A stretch of DNA of 64,000 nt from Vitreoscilla sp. (GCA_018780145.1 JADMKA010000089.1:16318-80317), one strand, 5' to 3'. Positions 1 through 8,053 are shown, counted from the first letter of the stretch. Notes: generated by a model from the sequence alone, not told the origin. Numbers and translations: made by a program.

Positions 1-1200
1 GAATCGTTAGCGCAGGTCAGCGCAATTCGCCAGGCGTGGGGGCTGTGCGGCGCAGCACTAGCAGCTGCGCACGCTCCTGCCAAGGCCCTGAGCGAAGTCC
101 TCAAGCTCGCGACGACCAAGAGTGCGCAGCGGGCGGCTATCGAGTTTGCACTGAAGAAAGCTACCCCGGCCGAACTCGTCGAACTTGCGGTAAGCAGGGA
201 CCTTGAAGAGGTGACGGCCCTGGCAGCCAACGCAGTCGTGAGCCGTCCGAGCCTCATTGGTGACTTCGACTGGAGCTCGCCCGTGTGGTTTGACATCCTG
301 CAACTGGTTGCCGACAAGCGCCGCGGCACCGTGGCCGACGTCCCCAATCGCATGAAGGGACTACAAGGCGTCATCGCTGCAGGAGAGAAGTCCAAGCGCG
401 TTTGGGCTCCTCTGGTCAGCACAGGCTTGGCAGACCTCTCCAAGGTGAAGAACCGCGCTGATGCTTGGGCGCTCATACCCAGCGAGCTCCTCAGGGACGT
501 GGTTTCCCTGACCGCCAAGGGCTGGGTCGCCTCACTGCTGGATGGCACGGCGCCGATGGCAGCCCTAGAGGACCCCTTGGGTAGCGAAGTACGCGTGATG
601 CTCCGCGGCTCCAGTGAGCTGGTTACGGTTGCTCAGGAGCACCCCGCGCTCTTCATGAGCGTCGTCAAGGAGGTGCACCCGCACAGCGACCAGGACTGCG
701 TCAGATTGCTCGACTCGTTGTCCGGCGCCGGAACGCGGCTGTCGCCTGGACCAGCTGCGGCCATTGGAGCCCTTATCAGGGAGCGGTTCTGGCGTTCGGC
801 AGCTTCGCGCGCGGCGAGCTTGGCTCGAACGCGCGACGAGTTCCTGGCAGTGTGCAAGGAGTGCCTGAACGTGCTGCCATGGTGGGAGAGCTTCCACTTG
901 TCCCTTCGCATGGGCAAAGCCGTCGAAATCCGACCGGATGAGGCTTGGCAGATGTTCGAGGAAACGCTCACCAAGCTCTATCCTGGCGGTCCTACCGACC
1001 AGGAGGTCTGGAGCAGAAGCGGCGGAAACAACGAGGACCTCGATTGGAAGGGAAATGGAGTCGCGCAGTGGCATCGCTGTCTCAAGCAAGTTCGCTCAGG
1101 AAGCGGGCCACGTCTCTCGAATCTGCTCGACACCTCGCTGCGCGACTTCGGCGACAACCCGGTATTGCAAGTTCTGCGCGAAAGCCGCGCGTTAGGCTAG
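1..1200 (+). CDS. Helical protein with C-terminal effector-associated domain (5' truncated by window edge)
   Basis: The frame is open from the first base, so the true start lies outside the window; 399 residues are visible. The visible N-terminal three quarters look all-helical and I do not recognise a family. The last ~85 residues (about 940-1190) match, position by position, the C-terminal domain of the caspase-like protein encoded next: a Leu-Tyr-Pro-x-Gly-Pro-Thr-Asp stretch, Ile/Val-Trp-Ser-Arg, an Ala/Gln-Trp-His, and a final Gly-Asp/Asn-Asn-Pro-x-Leu. This is the pattern of effector-associated domains (EAD1-like), small adaptors that bring sensors and effectors of NTP-dependent conflict systems together by homotypic contact. 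Only 4 nt separate its stop from the next start, so the two are probably one operon. The domain call is from remembered family features; the pairing itself is visible in the sequence. Confidence 0.75.
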   Translation, partial: ESLAQVSAIRQAWGLCGAALAAAHAPAKALSEVLKLATTKSAQRAAIEFALKKATPAELVELAVSRDLEEVTALAANAVVSRPSLIGDFDWSSPVWFDILQLVADKRRGTVADVPNRMKGLQGVIAAGEKSKRVWAPLVSTGLADLSKVKNRADAWALIPSELLRDVVSLTAKGWVASLLDGTAPMAALEDPLGSEVRVMLRGSSELVTVAQEHPALFMSVVKEVHPHSDQDCVRLLDSLSGAGTRLSPGPAAAIGALIRERFWRSAASRAASLARTRDEFLAVCKECLNVLPWWESFHLSLRMGKAVEIRPDEAWQMFEETLTKLYPGGPTDQEVWSRSGGNNEDLDWKGNGVAQWHRCLKQVRSGSGPRLSNLLDTSLRDFGDNPVLQVLRESRALG

Positions 1201-1204
1201 GAAC

Positions 1205-2302
1205 GTGAGCAAGTCTTTCCACTTTGGTCGGGCCCTCATCGTCGGAATCGGCGACTACGACACTTTGTCGGACTTGGGTCTAGCTCCTGTTTACGACGCT
1301 GACGACGTGGAGAAGTTGCTGGTCAGCCCGAGGCACTGTGGTTACCCCGCAGGCAACGTGCGCGTCCTTCGCAATCGTGAGGTATCGCGCGGTGCAATCA
1401 TCTCAGGCCTGCAGGGGCTGGCCGCCGACGCCCAGCCTTCTGACACGGTTGTCGTCTACTTTTCGGGACACGGCGCGCAGCGCACGTCGGGTCCAGACGC
1501 GGGCACGTACCTGTGCCCACCCGAGTTCGATAGCGACCGACCGCGCGAGACCGGCATTGAGGCGGAGGAACTCTCAGACCTGCTGCAGCAAATCAAGGCC
1601 GAACGCCTGCTTGTCCTCATCGACGCATGCCGCTCCGGTGGGGTGGCCCGCATCAAAGCGGAAGGCGGCGAGGACCTGATGAAGTGGGAGTTCGGTGGGG
1701 CACGCCTTGACAAACTCGCCGCGGGCAAGGGGCGCGTCATCATCTCGGCAAGCGACTCGCACCAGAACTCCATGATTCTTGGGCGCTATCGAAACAGCGT
1801 ATTCACCCACTTTGTTCTCAAGGGCCTTCAGGGTGGCGTGGACGACCGCTCGGACGGTCTAATTCACGTCCTGGACCTTTTCCACTATGTCGCACAGAAC
1901 GTCAGGAAGGAAGTCGGTGACCAGAACCCGGTGCTGACGACCAGAACGCAAGACAACTTCCCGGTCGCCCTGCGCAAAGGCGGCCTTCTCAAATCCGAGG
2001 AAGACGTTGACGCGGATGCCAGCGCGCAGGCGTCTGGCACGACGGTGGCCGACCCCAAAGAGGTCGAGGACCTCATGGCGGTCCTTTATCCGCAAGGGCC
2101 AACGGACCGCGAGATTTGGTCGCGCGCTGGTGGGGATCCCGCAAGCCTGCGTGCAGCGAGCACTGGGCGTGCCGCTTGGCATGCTGCACTCCGCGCGCTT
2201 TCGCTCGGTGGTGGTGGCGCCATCACAATGGATAGCCTGCTGAAAGAAGCAGCAACTGAATACGGGAACAACCCCCAATTGCGCCGATTGCTTGGCGTCT
2301 AA
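1205..2302 (+). CDS. Caspase-like protease (peptidase C14) with C-terminal effector-associated domain
   Basis: This 365-residue protein begins with a caspase/metacaspase p20-type fold: a first beta strand at residues 8-16, the catalytic histidine in Ser-Gly-His-Gly (His89) and the catalytic cysteine in Asp-Ala-Cys-Arg-Ser-Gly (Cys142). Both residues of the dyad are intact. After a short linker (about 265-280) comes an EAD1-like domain (about 285-363) that closely matches the end of the upstream protein. Bacterial caspases with such domains act as cell-death or regulated proteolysis effectors recruited by a partner carrying the same domain. The start is GTG, 4 nt after the upstream stop. No signal peptide or membrane segment is seen, so a cytoplasmic role is likely. 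The protease fold is near certain; the defence role is inference from the family. Confidence 0.9.
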   Translation: MSKSFHFGRALIVGIGDYDTLSDLGLAPVYDADDVEKLLVSPRHCGYPAGNVRVLRNREVSRGAIISGLQGLAADAQPSDTVVVYFSGHGAQRTSGPDAGTYLCPPEFDSDRPRETGIEAEELSDLLQQIKAERLLVLIDACRSGGVARIKAEGGEDLMKWEFGGARLDKLAAGKGRVIISASDSHQNSMILGRYRNSVFTHFVLKGLQGGVDDRSDGLIHVLDLFHYVAQNVRKEVGDQNPVLTTRTQDNFPVALRKGGLLKSEEDVDADASAQASGTTVADPKEVEDLMAVLYPQGPTDREIWSRAGGDPASLRAASTGRAAWHAALRALSLGGGGAITMDSLLKEAATEYGNNPQLRRLLGV

Positions 2303-2488
2303 CGCTCACGCGGCGTAGGCAGGGCGGGTAAGACGTTTTAGTCGTTCAATGTCCGGTATCGGCGACCGCCGTCATTCGCGCGGTTTCACTTGACCGACCG
2401 GTCCCAGTCTGATCCTGCCCCTCGGCCACCGATCAAACGCGGCATGCTGCCCGGGGCTACGCCAGCCCACACAGGTGCGACCGTAATC

Positions 2489-3493
2489 TCAGTTGCCTCG
2501 TTCTCCGTCGCCCCCAGGCCGTGGAGCAAGTCGGTGTTCGGACTGAGGCTGTCGCCCACCTTCTGCGGTCCCGAGCATGTCGCGGGTTGACTGAATGCGG
2601 GGGTCGGTCCCTAGCCACCTCCCGAGCTGGGCAGCAAGCTCCTTGTCCTCGCGATGCTCCGAGCCGGACAGCGCTTGGTGCACATGCGCCCACGCGGCCA
2701 GCGCCTCCAGACGCGAGCGCTTCGCCGATGCCGAATCGCGAATGCCAGGACGGTCGGTCCTAGCCCGACCCTCCTGACTTGCTGCCACCCGCCACCGCGG
2801 CGGATGATTGCGCGAGGCACCATGAACGGGCTGCCGCGTGGCCACCGCCTCAATGCCTCGATCACGCAACTCCTGCGCGAACACCTCGCGCCACCGCGCC
2901 AGGTCGGCCTTCCTCGGATTCAGCCGCTTTCCTGAAAACCCCTGGGCACGCACCGCCAGGTGCACGTGCGGGTTCGCCTGGTGCTCATGAAGCACCATCG
3001 CATAGACGTGCCCGGCAAACTCGCTCTTGGCGACCGCGGCCGCCGCTTCCTTGATGGCCACCGGCGACGTGCCGTCGGGCATCGAAAAGATGATGTGAAA
3101 CGCCTCCCTCCGGGTTGAGGTCTCTGGCACCGGCGAGTGCCCGCCGATCCGCCACTCGTTCATCACGTCGCGAAGGGCTTCCTTGCCCTGCACAACCTCC
3201 CCGCGCTCCGTTTCCATTTCCAGTTTGCCGTGCTTGGCGATGTAGGTCAGATGGGCCCGGATGGCCTTCATGCCGCGGCCGCCGCCGCTGATCTTGACCA
3301 TGACCTGGATGGCCTTGGGCGTGGCCAGCCGCGCCACACGAACTCGAATGTCGGCGGCGCGCTTGGCCAGGCTGGCGGCGTAGGCGGCCTTCAAGGGATC
3401 GGCGCCCTTGGGGGACTTGGTGAACTTGCGCCGGCCGTAGAAGAGGCGGTCGCCCCATTCCACCAGCACGCCGTCGACTTCTTGAGGGGTCAT
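2489..3493 (-). CDS. MOBP (VirD2-like) relaxase
   Basis: A 334-residue relaxase that would nick the transferred strand at oriT and stay covalently bound to it. Residues 65-92 hold the signature of this group (Lys-Ile-Ser-Gly-Gly-Gly-Arg-Gly-Met-Lys, then Tyr84-Ile-Ala-Lys-His-Gly); Tyr84 is a candidate nicking tyrosine. The metal-binding histidines lie in the stretch His169-Glu-His-x4-Pro-His176-Val-His178. The region after about residue 215 is Arg-rich and poorly conserved, as usual for this family, and there is no helicase or primase domain. Its ATG overlaps the stop of the MobC-like gene (ATGA arrangement), so the two are translationally coupled. The candidate nick site lies just upstream of that gene. 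Confidence 0.88.
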   Translation of the reverse strand: MTPQEVDGVLVEWGDRLFYGRRKFTKSPKGADPLKAAYAASLAKRAADIRVRVARLATPKAIQVMVKISGGGRGMKAIRAHLTYIAKHGKLEMETERGEVVQGKEALRDVMNEWRIGGHSPVPETSTRREAFHIIFSMPDGTSPVAIKEAAAAVAKSEFAGHVYAMVLHEHQANPHVHLAVRAQGFSGKRLNPRKADLARWREVFAQELRDRGIEAVATRQPVHGASRNHPPRWRVAASQEGRARTDRPGIRDSASAKRSRLEALAAWAHVHQALSGSEHREDKELAAQLGRWLGTDPRIQSTRDMLGTAEGGRQPQSEHRLAPRPGGDGERGN

Positions 3494-4113
3494 GGCTGCA
3501 ATGTCCTCCTGGCCCGGCGGGGCCTCTGGGCGGGCCCGAGCTGGGCGATCACGGCGCTGGCCAGGTCGACGTGGCTGCGCGCCGTGGCGACGGCCTTGGC
3601 GATTGCCTGGCGCTCCGTGCTGGTGGTCAGGCCTGGTTGGGCGTGCAGCGAGCGGGCGATCTGGTTCAGGTTGCGGGCGAGCCCGGCGAGCTCGTAGGTC
3701 GAGCGGCTGAGGGCCTCGATCTCACCAGGGGTCAGGCCGGCGGTGCCGGCGCCTGCGTGCCGGCCCATCGCTTGGCGTTCGATCCAGCGGGCGCGGGTGA
3801 TGCCTTCGTGGGCGGCGTGGGCCGTGAGGTGCGCGAGGGCGGTGGCTTCGAGGCGCAGGGTGGTTTTGATGAAGACGGGGGGCGATTCGTCATCGGCTGG
3901 GATTCCAGTCTGACGGCTCTGGGCCGGTGTCGACGCCGGCGGTGGCGGCCCCGGCACCGCGGATGGGGGATCAGCGAGCCGCCTGGCCAAGGATGCGCGG
4001 ACCCATTCGGAGACGGTCACGTTGGCTGCTGCAGCGGCGGCCGCAACGTCGCAGCGCATGGCGCCGAGGTCGACGGAGACGAGGCCTTGGGGGCGGGCGC
4101 GGGGTTGGGGCAT
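3490..4113 (-). CDS. MobC-like relaxosome accessory protein
   Basis: The C-terminal third contains Glu-Leu-Ala-Gly-Leu-Ala-Arg-Asn-Leu-Asn-Gln-Ile-Ala-Arg-Ser-Leu, the hallmark of the bacterial mobilization protein family (MobC): helical DNA-binding proteins that assist the relaxase at oriT. The start chosen is the ATG whose product begins Met-Pro-Gln-Pro-Arg (207 residues). A longer frame to 4311 exists, but it would run through the candidate nick site and the repeat array, so I reject it. The middle of the protein (about 60-95) is a proline-rich linker. It is coupled to the relaxase gene by a 4-bp overlap and is transcribed away from oriT. Confidence 0.7.
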   Translation of the reverse strand: MPQPRARPQGLVSVDLGAMRCDVAAAAAAANVTVSEWVRASLARRLADPPSAVPGPPPPASTPAQSRQTGIPADDESPPVFIKTTLRLEATALAHLTAHAAHEGITRARWIERQAMGRHAGAGTAGLTPGEIEALSRSTYELAGLARNLNQIARSLHAQPGLTTSTERQAIAKAVATARSHVDLASAVIAQLGPAQRPRRARRTLQP

Positions 4114-4190
4114 GCGCGAGTTCGTGGGGCGGAAGAGGCGGGTTGGGGGAAGCGTGCGAACGGATGATATATCCACGACGGCGGTTAGCC

Positions 4191-4198
4191 TATCCTGC
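4191..4198 (+). other. Putative MOBP nic site
   Basis: TATCCTGC on the + strand matches the MOBP consensus YATCCTG^Y, with the cut expected between G4197 and C4198. A short dyad (GGAT...ATCC, about 4162-4174) precedes it, as inverted repeats usually do at such sites. Confidence 0.55.
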
Positions 4199-4238
4199 AC
4201 TAAAGCAATCCACTTTCCCCCTTCAGTCACTTGGATCG

Positions 4239-4391
4239 GTTGACCTACCGTTGAAGTGCGTTGAACGGCCTTGATACGGCGTCTCGGTGCCGTTGATGGC
4301 GGTTGGAGCACGTTGAAATGCCGTTGAATCGACTTGAACGCACGTTGAATGCTCTTTCAGAGCAAGTTTCGCTTGTTGACTGGCGTTCAAC
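4239..4391 (+). repeat. Phased GTTGA direct repeats
   Basis: GTTGA, or the one-base variants CTTGA and GTTGG, begins at 4239, 4250, 4260, 4270, 4292, 4302, 4312, 4323, 4333, 4344 and 4375. Steps are 10 or 11 bp, with gaps of 22 and 31 bp where a unit is missing, so all copies face the same side of the helix. An inverted copy (GTTCAA) follows at 4385-4390. Such arrays bind ribbon-helix-helix or HTH stability/relaxosome proteins; the product of the gene at 4443 is the obvious candidate. Confidence 0.75.
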
Positions 4392-4442
4392 TCTGGTTAA
4401 ATTGCACTTCTAGAGCTTTTTTCGTTGTCAAGGTGCCCAACA

Positions 4443-4814
4443 ATGGACGTCGACGAGTTCGAAAGAACGGTGCCGGTGGCGGTTCCAAAGTCGCCGCTGG
4501 CGCCGTTCAAGGACCAGCTCTCGCGGCTCCGCAGCGCTGGCTACACGCTCGCGCAGCTGCGCGAGTTCCTGCATCGCAATGACGTGCAGGTGTCCATAGC
4601 CGCGATCTCGGCGAGCTTGCGTCGGATGCAGGGCGCTCAGGCCAAGGGGGCTGTCGGTGGTGCGGACTTGTTGCCGGCGCCGCTCAGCGTGCCTCTGGAA
4701 CCGTCAGTTCAGCCGCCGGCCGGAAGTAGCCTGGCCGGGGATCCCACGGTCACGCGCATCCAGCCAGATCTGGATTCGTTGATCCGCCAAGGCAGAAGGA
4801 TGAAACGCTCATGA
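4443..4814 (+). CDS. StbA-like small DNA-binding protein
   Basis: 123 residues from an ATG preceded by AAGG at a 9-nt distance; an in-frame TTG at 4425 is less likely. Residues about 17-62 predict a compact helical DNA-binding domain (Pro-Leu-Ala-Pro-Phe-Lys, then Leu-Arg-Ser-Ala-Gly-Tyr-Thr-Leu-Ala-Gln-Leu-Arg); the rest is a Pro/Gly-rich tail. Position as first gene of a three-gene operon beside oriT and a phased repeat array matches StbA of R388-type plasmids, which binds such repeats to control the operon and plasmid positioning. The family call rests on context and size rather than on a sequence signature. Confidence 0.6.
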   Translation: MDVDEFERTVPVAVPKSPLAPFKDQLSRLRSAGYTLAQLREFLHRNDVQVSIAAISASLRRMQGAQAKGAVGGADLLPAPLSVPLEPSVQPPAGSSLAGDPTVTRIQPDLDSLIRQGRRMKRS

Positions 4815-5521
4815 AAGTCGCTGTCGTCAACTTCTCGGGCAATGTGGGCAAGACCACGGTTGCAGCCCACTTGCTCAAGCCCCGGATGGGCGATGCGCCG
4901 ATCTTCTCGGTGGAGTCGGTGAACCAGGACGCGTCGACCCAAGGGATCGAGGTCGAGCAGATGCGCGGCAAAGCCTTCGGCGTGCTGGTCGAGGAGCTCA
5001 TGGACCGCGATCGGGCGATCGTCGATGTGGGAGCTTCAAACGTCGAGGAGTTCTTGAAGCTGATGCAGCGCTATGACGGCTCGCACGAGGAGTTCGACTA
5101 CTTTGTGGTGCCGGTGGTACGGGAGCGTAAGCAGCAGGCCGACACCGTGGCCACGTTGCGCGCCTTGGCCGCACTCGGTGTGCCAGCCTTGAAAATTCGC
5201 CTGGTCATGAACAAGTTCGACCCGGATGATTCACTGCAGGACGAGTTCGCCGCCTTCTTCGCTTTGGAAAAGCTGGAGCACGGCTTCACGTTGCGCGAAT
5301 CCGCCGTGATCCACGAAAACGAGGTCTTCGAGCTGTTGAAGCAGGCCGGGATGTCCCTGGGGCAGGTGACCAACGATCCGGTGAACCACCGGGCCCGCTT
5401 GCGTGATCTGCCGCCTGGCGATGAGCGCGAGCAATGCCTGCGTCTGATTGCGCTGCAACGGTTGGCGGTGACGGCGAACCGAAACTTGGACCAGGTCTAC
5501 GACGCGTTGTTCGAGGGGTGA
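4811..5521 (+). CDS. StbB-like ParA-family ATPase
   Basis: A 236-residue P-loop protein. The N-terminal Gly10-Asn-Val-Gly-Lys14-Thr-Thr is a Walker A motif of the ParA/MinD class, but the extra N-terminal signature lysine of classical ParA is replaced by Ser9. An Ile-Val-Asp-Val-Gly segment near residue 75 would be the switch/Walker A' strand. StbB-type ATPases are needed for plasmid stability or conjugation. The gene overlaps the upstream gene by 4 bp (ATGA) and the downstream gene by 1 bp, so the three are surely co-translated. Confidence 0.72.
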   Translation: MKVAVVNFSGNVGKTTVAAHLLKPRMGDAPIFSVESVNQDASTQGIEVEQMRGKAFGVLVEELMDRDRAIVDVGASNVEEFLKLMQRYDGSHEEFDYFVVPVVRERKQQADTVATLRALAALGVPALKIRLVMNKFDPDDSLQDEFAAFFALEKLEHGFTLRESAVIHENEVFELLKQAGMSLGQVTNDPVNHRARLRDLPPGDEREQCLRLIALQRLAVTANRNLDQVYDALFEG

Positions 5522-5976
5522 TGAGCACGCGGCCCGCAGCTTCGAGAGCAGCGCGCGAGGCGCTGATGTCGGAGCTGTTCGGCGACGTGGACGCGTTGTT
5601 GCGTCGAGTAGAGCAGCTTCCTGCTGTACTCGACGTCGCCGCTCAGCGCCTAGATGTAGCGGCCGCCGACGTTTCCCGATGCTGCGATCAAATGAAGGTG
5701 CTGATGGCTGGCCTCCAAGGGTCAGCTCGAGATGAACTCAGCGCCATGTTGTCTCGACGCGCAGCGGACGCCGCTACAACGGCTGCCGAGCAGGCAAGAG
5801 ACGAGATTCGAATCGCGCTACGCGAAGCGTTGGGGACTGCGCTGCACGAACAAGCCGACTGCCTACTGGAGAGACGGGAACGCGAGCGCCGCCAGGAACT
5901 GCGGATCTTAGTGGGGTCGATGGCTCTACTTGCGCTCTGCGCTGCAGCGACTGTGCTCACTGCGGTCACGATGTAA
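5521..5976 (+). CDS. Coiled-coil protein with C-terminal membrane anchor (StbC position)
   Basis: 151 residues starting at an ATG that overlaps the previous stop (TGATG). Residues about 20-120 are Ala/Arg/Glu-rich and predicted helical, probably a coiled coil. Residues about 126-149 form one hydrophobic transmembrane segment, so the protein would be tail-anchored with its coil in the cytoplasm. I do not recognise a family. As third gene of the stb-like operon it occupies the place of stbC. A membrane-bound partner of the ATPase is a reasonable guess, no more. Confidence 0.6.
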   Translation: MSTRPAASRAAREALMSELFGDVDALLRRVEQLPAVLDVAAQRLDVAAADVSRCCDQMKVLMAGLQGSARDELSAMLSRRAADAATTAAEQARDEIRIALREALGTALHEQADCLLERRERERRQELRILVGSMALLALCAAATVLTAVTM

Positions 5977-6637
5977 TGTTCTTTCGGCAAGCAGGCCGCG
6001 TTGACCATGCCACAGGTGGAGCGCAACGGAATGGGCAAGGCGGGCTACCCAGCTCGATCCGCCTTAGCGCTGATCAATGCCCTACCGGGCCGGCTCCTAC
6101 CGCCGAAGTCTGCCGTCCATCGGACGGCTGGCCGAACCCTAGATGCCACTGAGAACGGCCGACGGGCGAGCCCAGGCCCAAATGCGGCGTGTTACTGCGC
6201 TGGTGTCGGCTGAGGCGATGTTCGTGGTGAGAGGTCCGTCGACGAAATGAATTGGAGCTCCTCAACGCTCGGGCCCGCGCTGACGGGGGCCCTGGCCGGG
6301 GAGGGTGCCGCTTTCGATTCGGCTTGCCATGTCGGTTCGGACATTCAACGACGCTGATGCGTAGGCAGCGCCAGTCAAGCCGCGCGCTGCCACTTCGCGG
6401 GAGAGATCGTCCAGGAGCGCGAAGCGATGGCCTCATCCTGCGTCCATGTTTCCATTCTTGGCGCCCAGGTTGACCTTTTACACTGTACTCGGACCGACCT
6501 TGGACATCCTGATCTTGATCTGCCTGCCCTAGGGTCGGGAATTTCGGTTGCCGCCGCTCGCACACCAACTTCGCTCCCAACCATCGTCTTCGTCCCGTGA
6601 GAGTTGCCACGACTCCGCCTACGGCGGCTGATCCCAC
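5977..6637. other. Intergenic region with one decayed ORF
   Basis: No intact gene is convincing here. The only trace is the frameshifted leftward ORF at 6262-6447 listed next. Confidence 0.5.
6262..6447 (-). pseudogene. Frameshifted small ORF (unknown)
   Basis: A leftward frame starts Met-Glu-Thr-Trp-Thr-Gln-Asp-Glu-Ala-Ile-Ala and then stops making sense. A one-base shift continues it as Phe-Ala-Leu-Leu-Asp-Asp-Leu-Ser-Arg-Glu-Val-Ala-Ala-Arg-Gly, ending at a stop at 6262-6264. The Trp-Thr-x-Asp-Glu-Ala-Ile-Ala opening is familiar from small plasmid proteins of unknown function. Evidence is weak. Confidence 0.3.
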
Positions 6638-7591
6638 ATGACCTCAGCCGTCGTCACCGGTCGCGGGATGGTGGGCGCGCTGGGCTTGATCGTGCTCGGC
6701 CTGTCTGGAGTGCTTGTCCCGATGGCGATGTCCGAGACCAGACCACCGTTCTGGATATGGCAATGGATAGGCAGCGCGTCGATTCTGCTGGGCTGTTTGG
6801 TAGTTGTGAGTAACGCTCGAGCGGCGACCGAAGAGTCTCGACAAGGCAAGGTCCAAGCGGACGCTGCCCTGGCTGCCGTCAAGTCCGCAGGCGAAGAAGT
6901 GCAGAAAACGCTGCAGGTTCGTACTGCGATATTGGGCATGACATCGCACGAATTGAGGACCCCCCTCAGCAAGATCTTGGCGGCCACCGAATTGTTAGAG
7001 ATCGTTGCGCATGGGGAAGGTGTGGCCGAGGCAACTGCCGAGTTGTATTCGGCCGCAGAAACCATGACCCATCAGCTGACTGACCTTGCCTCATATGCGG
7101 AGCTCGCCGGCGCCAAACCACGCCCGCGTACCGAGCAACTGGACCTGCGGAAATGTCTCGCAGAAATCGTGCGCGCAGCGCAGTCAATGACGGATGAGCA
7201 CAGAGTAACCGTTGAGGTGGACGTGGCACCCGAAGTGCCGTCGACAGTGCGTCTGGATGCCCTGCGGGTTGGCCAGGTCGCAGCCAATCTCATCACCAAC
7301 GCGGTGAAGTACACAAGGGATGGCAGCGTCATCGTCCGAGCTCGCATGAGTGTGGACGAAGGGAACGCTTTGGAGCTGGTGGTGCAAGACACGGGTCGCG
7401 GAATTGCGCCCGGCGAACAGGCGCTGGTTTGGGAGCCGTTCTATCGCTCGCAGTCGGCAACTGAACCCGGGTCAGGTTTGGGCCTGGCTGTCGTGAAGTT
7501 GGCGCTGGACAAGTTGGGGGGACGGGTCCGCCTGGACAGTACCCTTGGCCACGGCTCAACTTTCACGGTCAGCCTGCCGATCTCCGCCTAA
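6638..7591 (+). CDS. Membrane sensor histidine kinase
   Basis: 317 residues. Two hydrophobic segments (about 11-30 and 40-60) flank a very short periplasmic loop, so there is practically no extracellular sensor domain. A short coiled linker leads to the dimerization box with the phospho-acceptor His104 (Ser-His-Glu-Leu-Arg-Thr-Pro-Leu). The ATPase part has an N box (Asn-Leu-Ile-Thr-Asn-Ala-Val-Lys-Tyr), a G1 box (Asp-Thr-Gly-Arg-Gly-Ile) and a G2 box (Gly-Ser-Gly-Leu-Gly-Leu-Ala). All catalytic boxes are intact. The 3' end overlaps the oppositely transcribed receiver gene by 36 bp. With so little outside the membrane it more likely senses a membrane or cytoplasmic cue. Confidence 0.9.
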   Translation: MTSAVVTGRGMVGALGLIVLGLSGVLVPMAMSETRPPFWIWQWIGSASILLGCLVVVSNARAATEESRQGKVQADAALAAVKSAGEEVQKTLQVRTAILGMTSHELRTPLSKILAATELLEIVAHGEGVAEATAELYSAAETMTHQLTDLASYAELAGAKPRPRTEQLDLRKCLAEIVRAAQSMTDEHRVTVEVDVAPEVPSTVRLDALRVGQVAANLITNAVKYTRDGSVIVRARMSVDEGNALELVVQDTGRGIAPGEQALVWEPFYRSQSATEPGSGLGLAVVKLALDKLGGRVRLDSTLGHGSTFTVSLPISA

Positions 7592-8053
7592 CCAGGCCCG
7601 GGGCACTTGCAACGCCATCTGAATTTCGGCGGCAAGCCGCCGCGGGCTGTAGGGCTTCTGGCGCAGCCTCACCTGATAGCGCGCGAGTGTCAACGCAACC
7701 GCCGCTTCGGCGGGTGTGCCATCAACTACTAGCTGCCCAGTGTGCAAGAAGATGGGGGTCGTCGGATACAAGCTCTGGCGCAAGCGTGCGATCACGGTGT
7801 CCGCAGTGACCCCTGCCAGATCCCAATCGAGCACAAAGGCGTCGTACCTGGTCAGCCTGACGGCCTCCTCAAACGCCGCTACGCTGCTGAACGAACTTGC
7901 ACCCAATCCGCACGCGCGCAACACCAGACATATCGTCCGCGAAAGTGAAGCGTCATCATCCAGAACCGCGATGGCATGCTCGCCAGCGGGCGGAATTGCC
8001 TGGAGCACCGCGAGTGCCTCGCGATCGCAAGTGGCTTGCTGCGTGCTGCTCAT
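7556..8053 (-). CDS. Stand-alone response-regulator receiver domain
   Basis: 165 residues with one CheY-like receiver domain (about 26-150) and no output domain. The acidic pocket is Asp32-Asp33-Asp34, the phospho-acceptor is Asp76 in Val-Leu-Asp-Trp-Asp, the switch threonine is Thr105 and the conserved lysine is Lys133 in Gln-Lys-Pro. It is convergent with the histidine kinase and overlaps it by 36 bp, so the two form an unusual tail-to-tail pair. A phosphotransfer or competition role in the kinase's pathway is inference. Confidence 0.85.
   Translation of the reverse strand: MSSTQQATCDREALAVLQAIPPAGEHAIAVLDDDASLSRTICLVLRACGLGASSFSSVAAFEEAVRLTRYDAFVLDWDLAGVTADTVIARLRQSLYPTTPIFLHTGQLVVDGTPAEAAVALTLARYQVRLRQKPYSPRRLAAEIQMALQVPRAWLGGDRQADRES

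Larger units (their letters stand above)
4114..4442. other. Candidate oriT / divergent intergenic region
   Basis: This 329-bp non-coding stretch separates the leftward mobilization genes from the rightward StbABC-like operon. It holds an 8-mer TATCCTGC (4191-4198) identical to the core of the IncP/MOBP nick site (TATCCTG^C), an array of GTTGA-type repeats at one-helical-turn spacing, and an inverted half-site near the operon start. The layout, with nick site, direct repeats and an stb-type operon side by side, resembles the oriT/stb region of plasmid R388. Nick specificity is inferred from the motif and from the MOBP relaxase next door. Confidence 0.65.

Noticed and set aside
2521..3054. Several rightward open frames opposite the relaxase gene
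   Set aside because: They lie antisense to a gene with clear relaxase motifs and show GC-driven Arg/Pro/Ala composition.
4114..4311. 66-codon N-terminal extension of the MobC-like gene
   Set aside because: It would cover the nic motif and part of the repeat array. The internal ATG gives a normal-length protein and leaves oriT non-coding.
4239..4379. The GTTGA repeats as a CRISPR array
   Set aside because: Units are 5-6 bp at 10-11-bp steps without spacers of constant length. This is an operator or oriT-type array.
6001..6213. 70-codon rightward ORF after the stb-like operon
   Set aside because: No ribosome site and random-looking composition.
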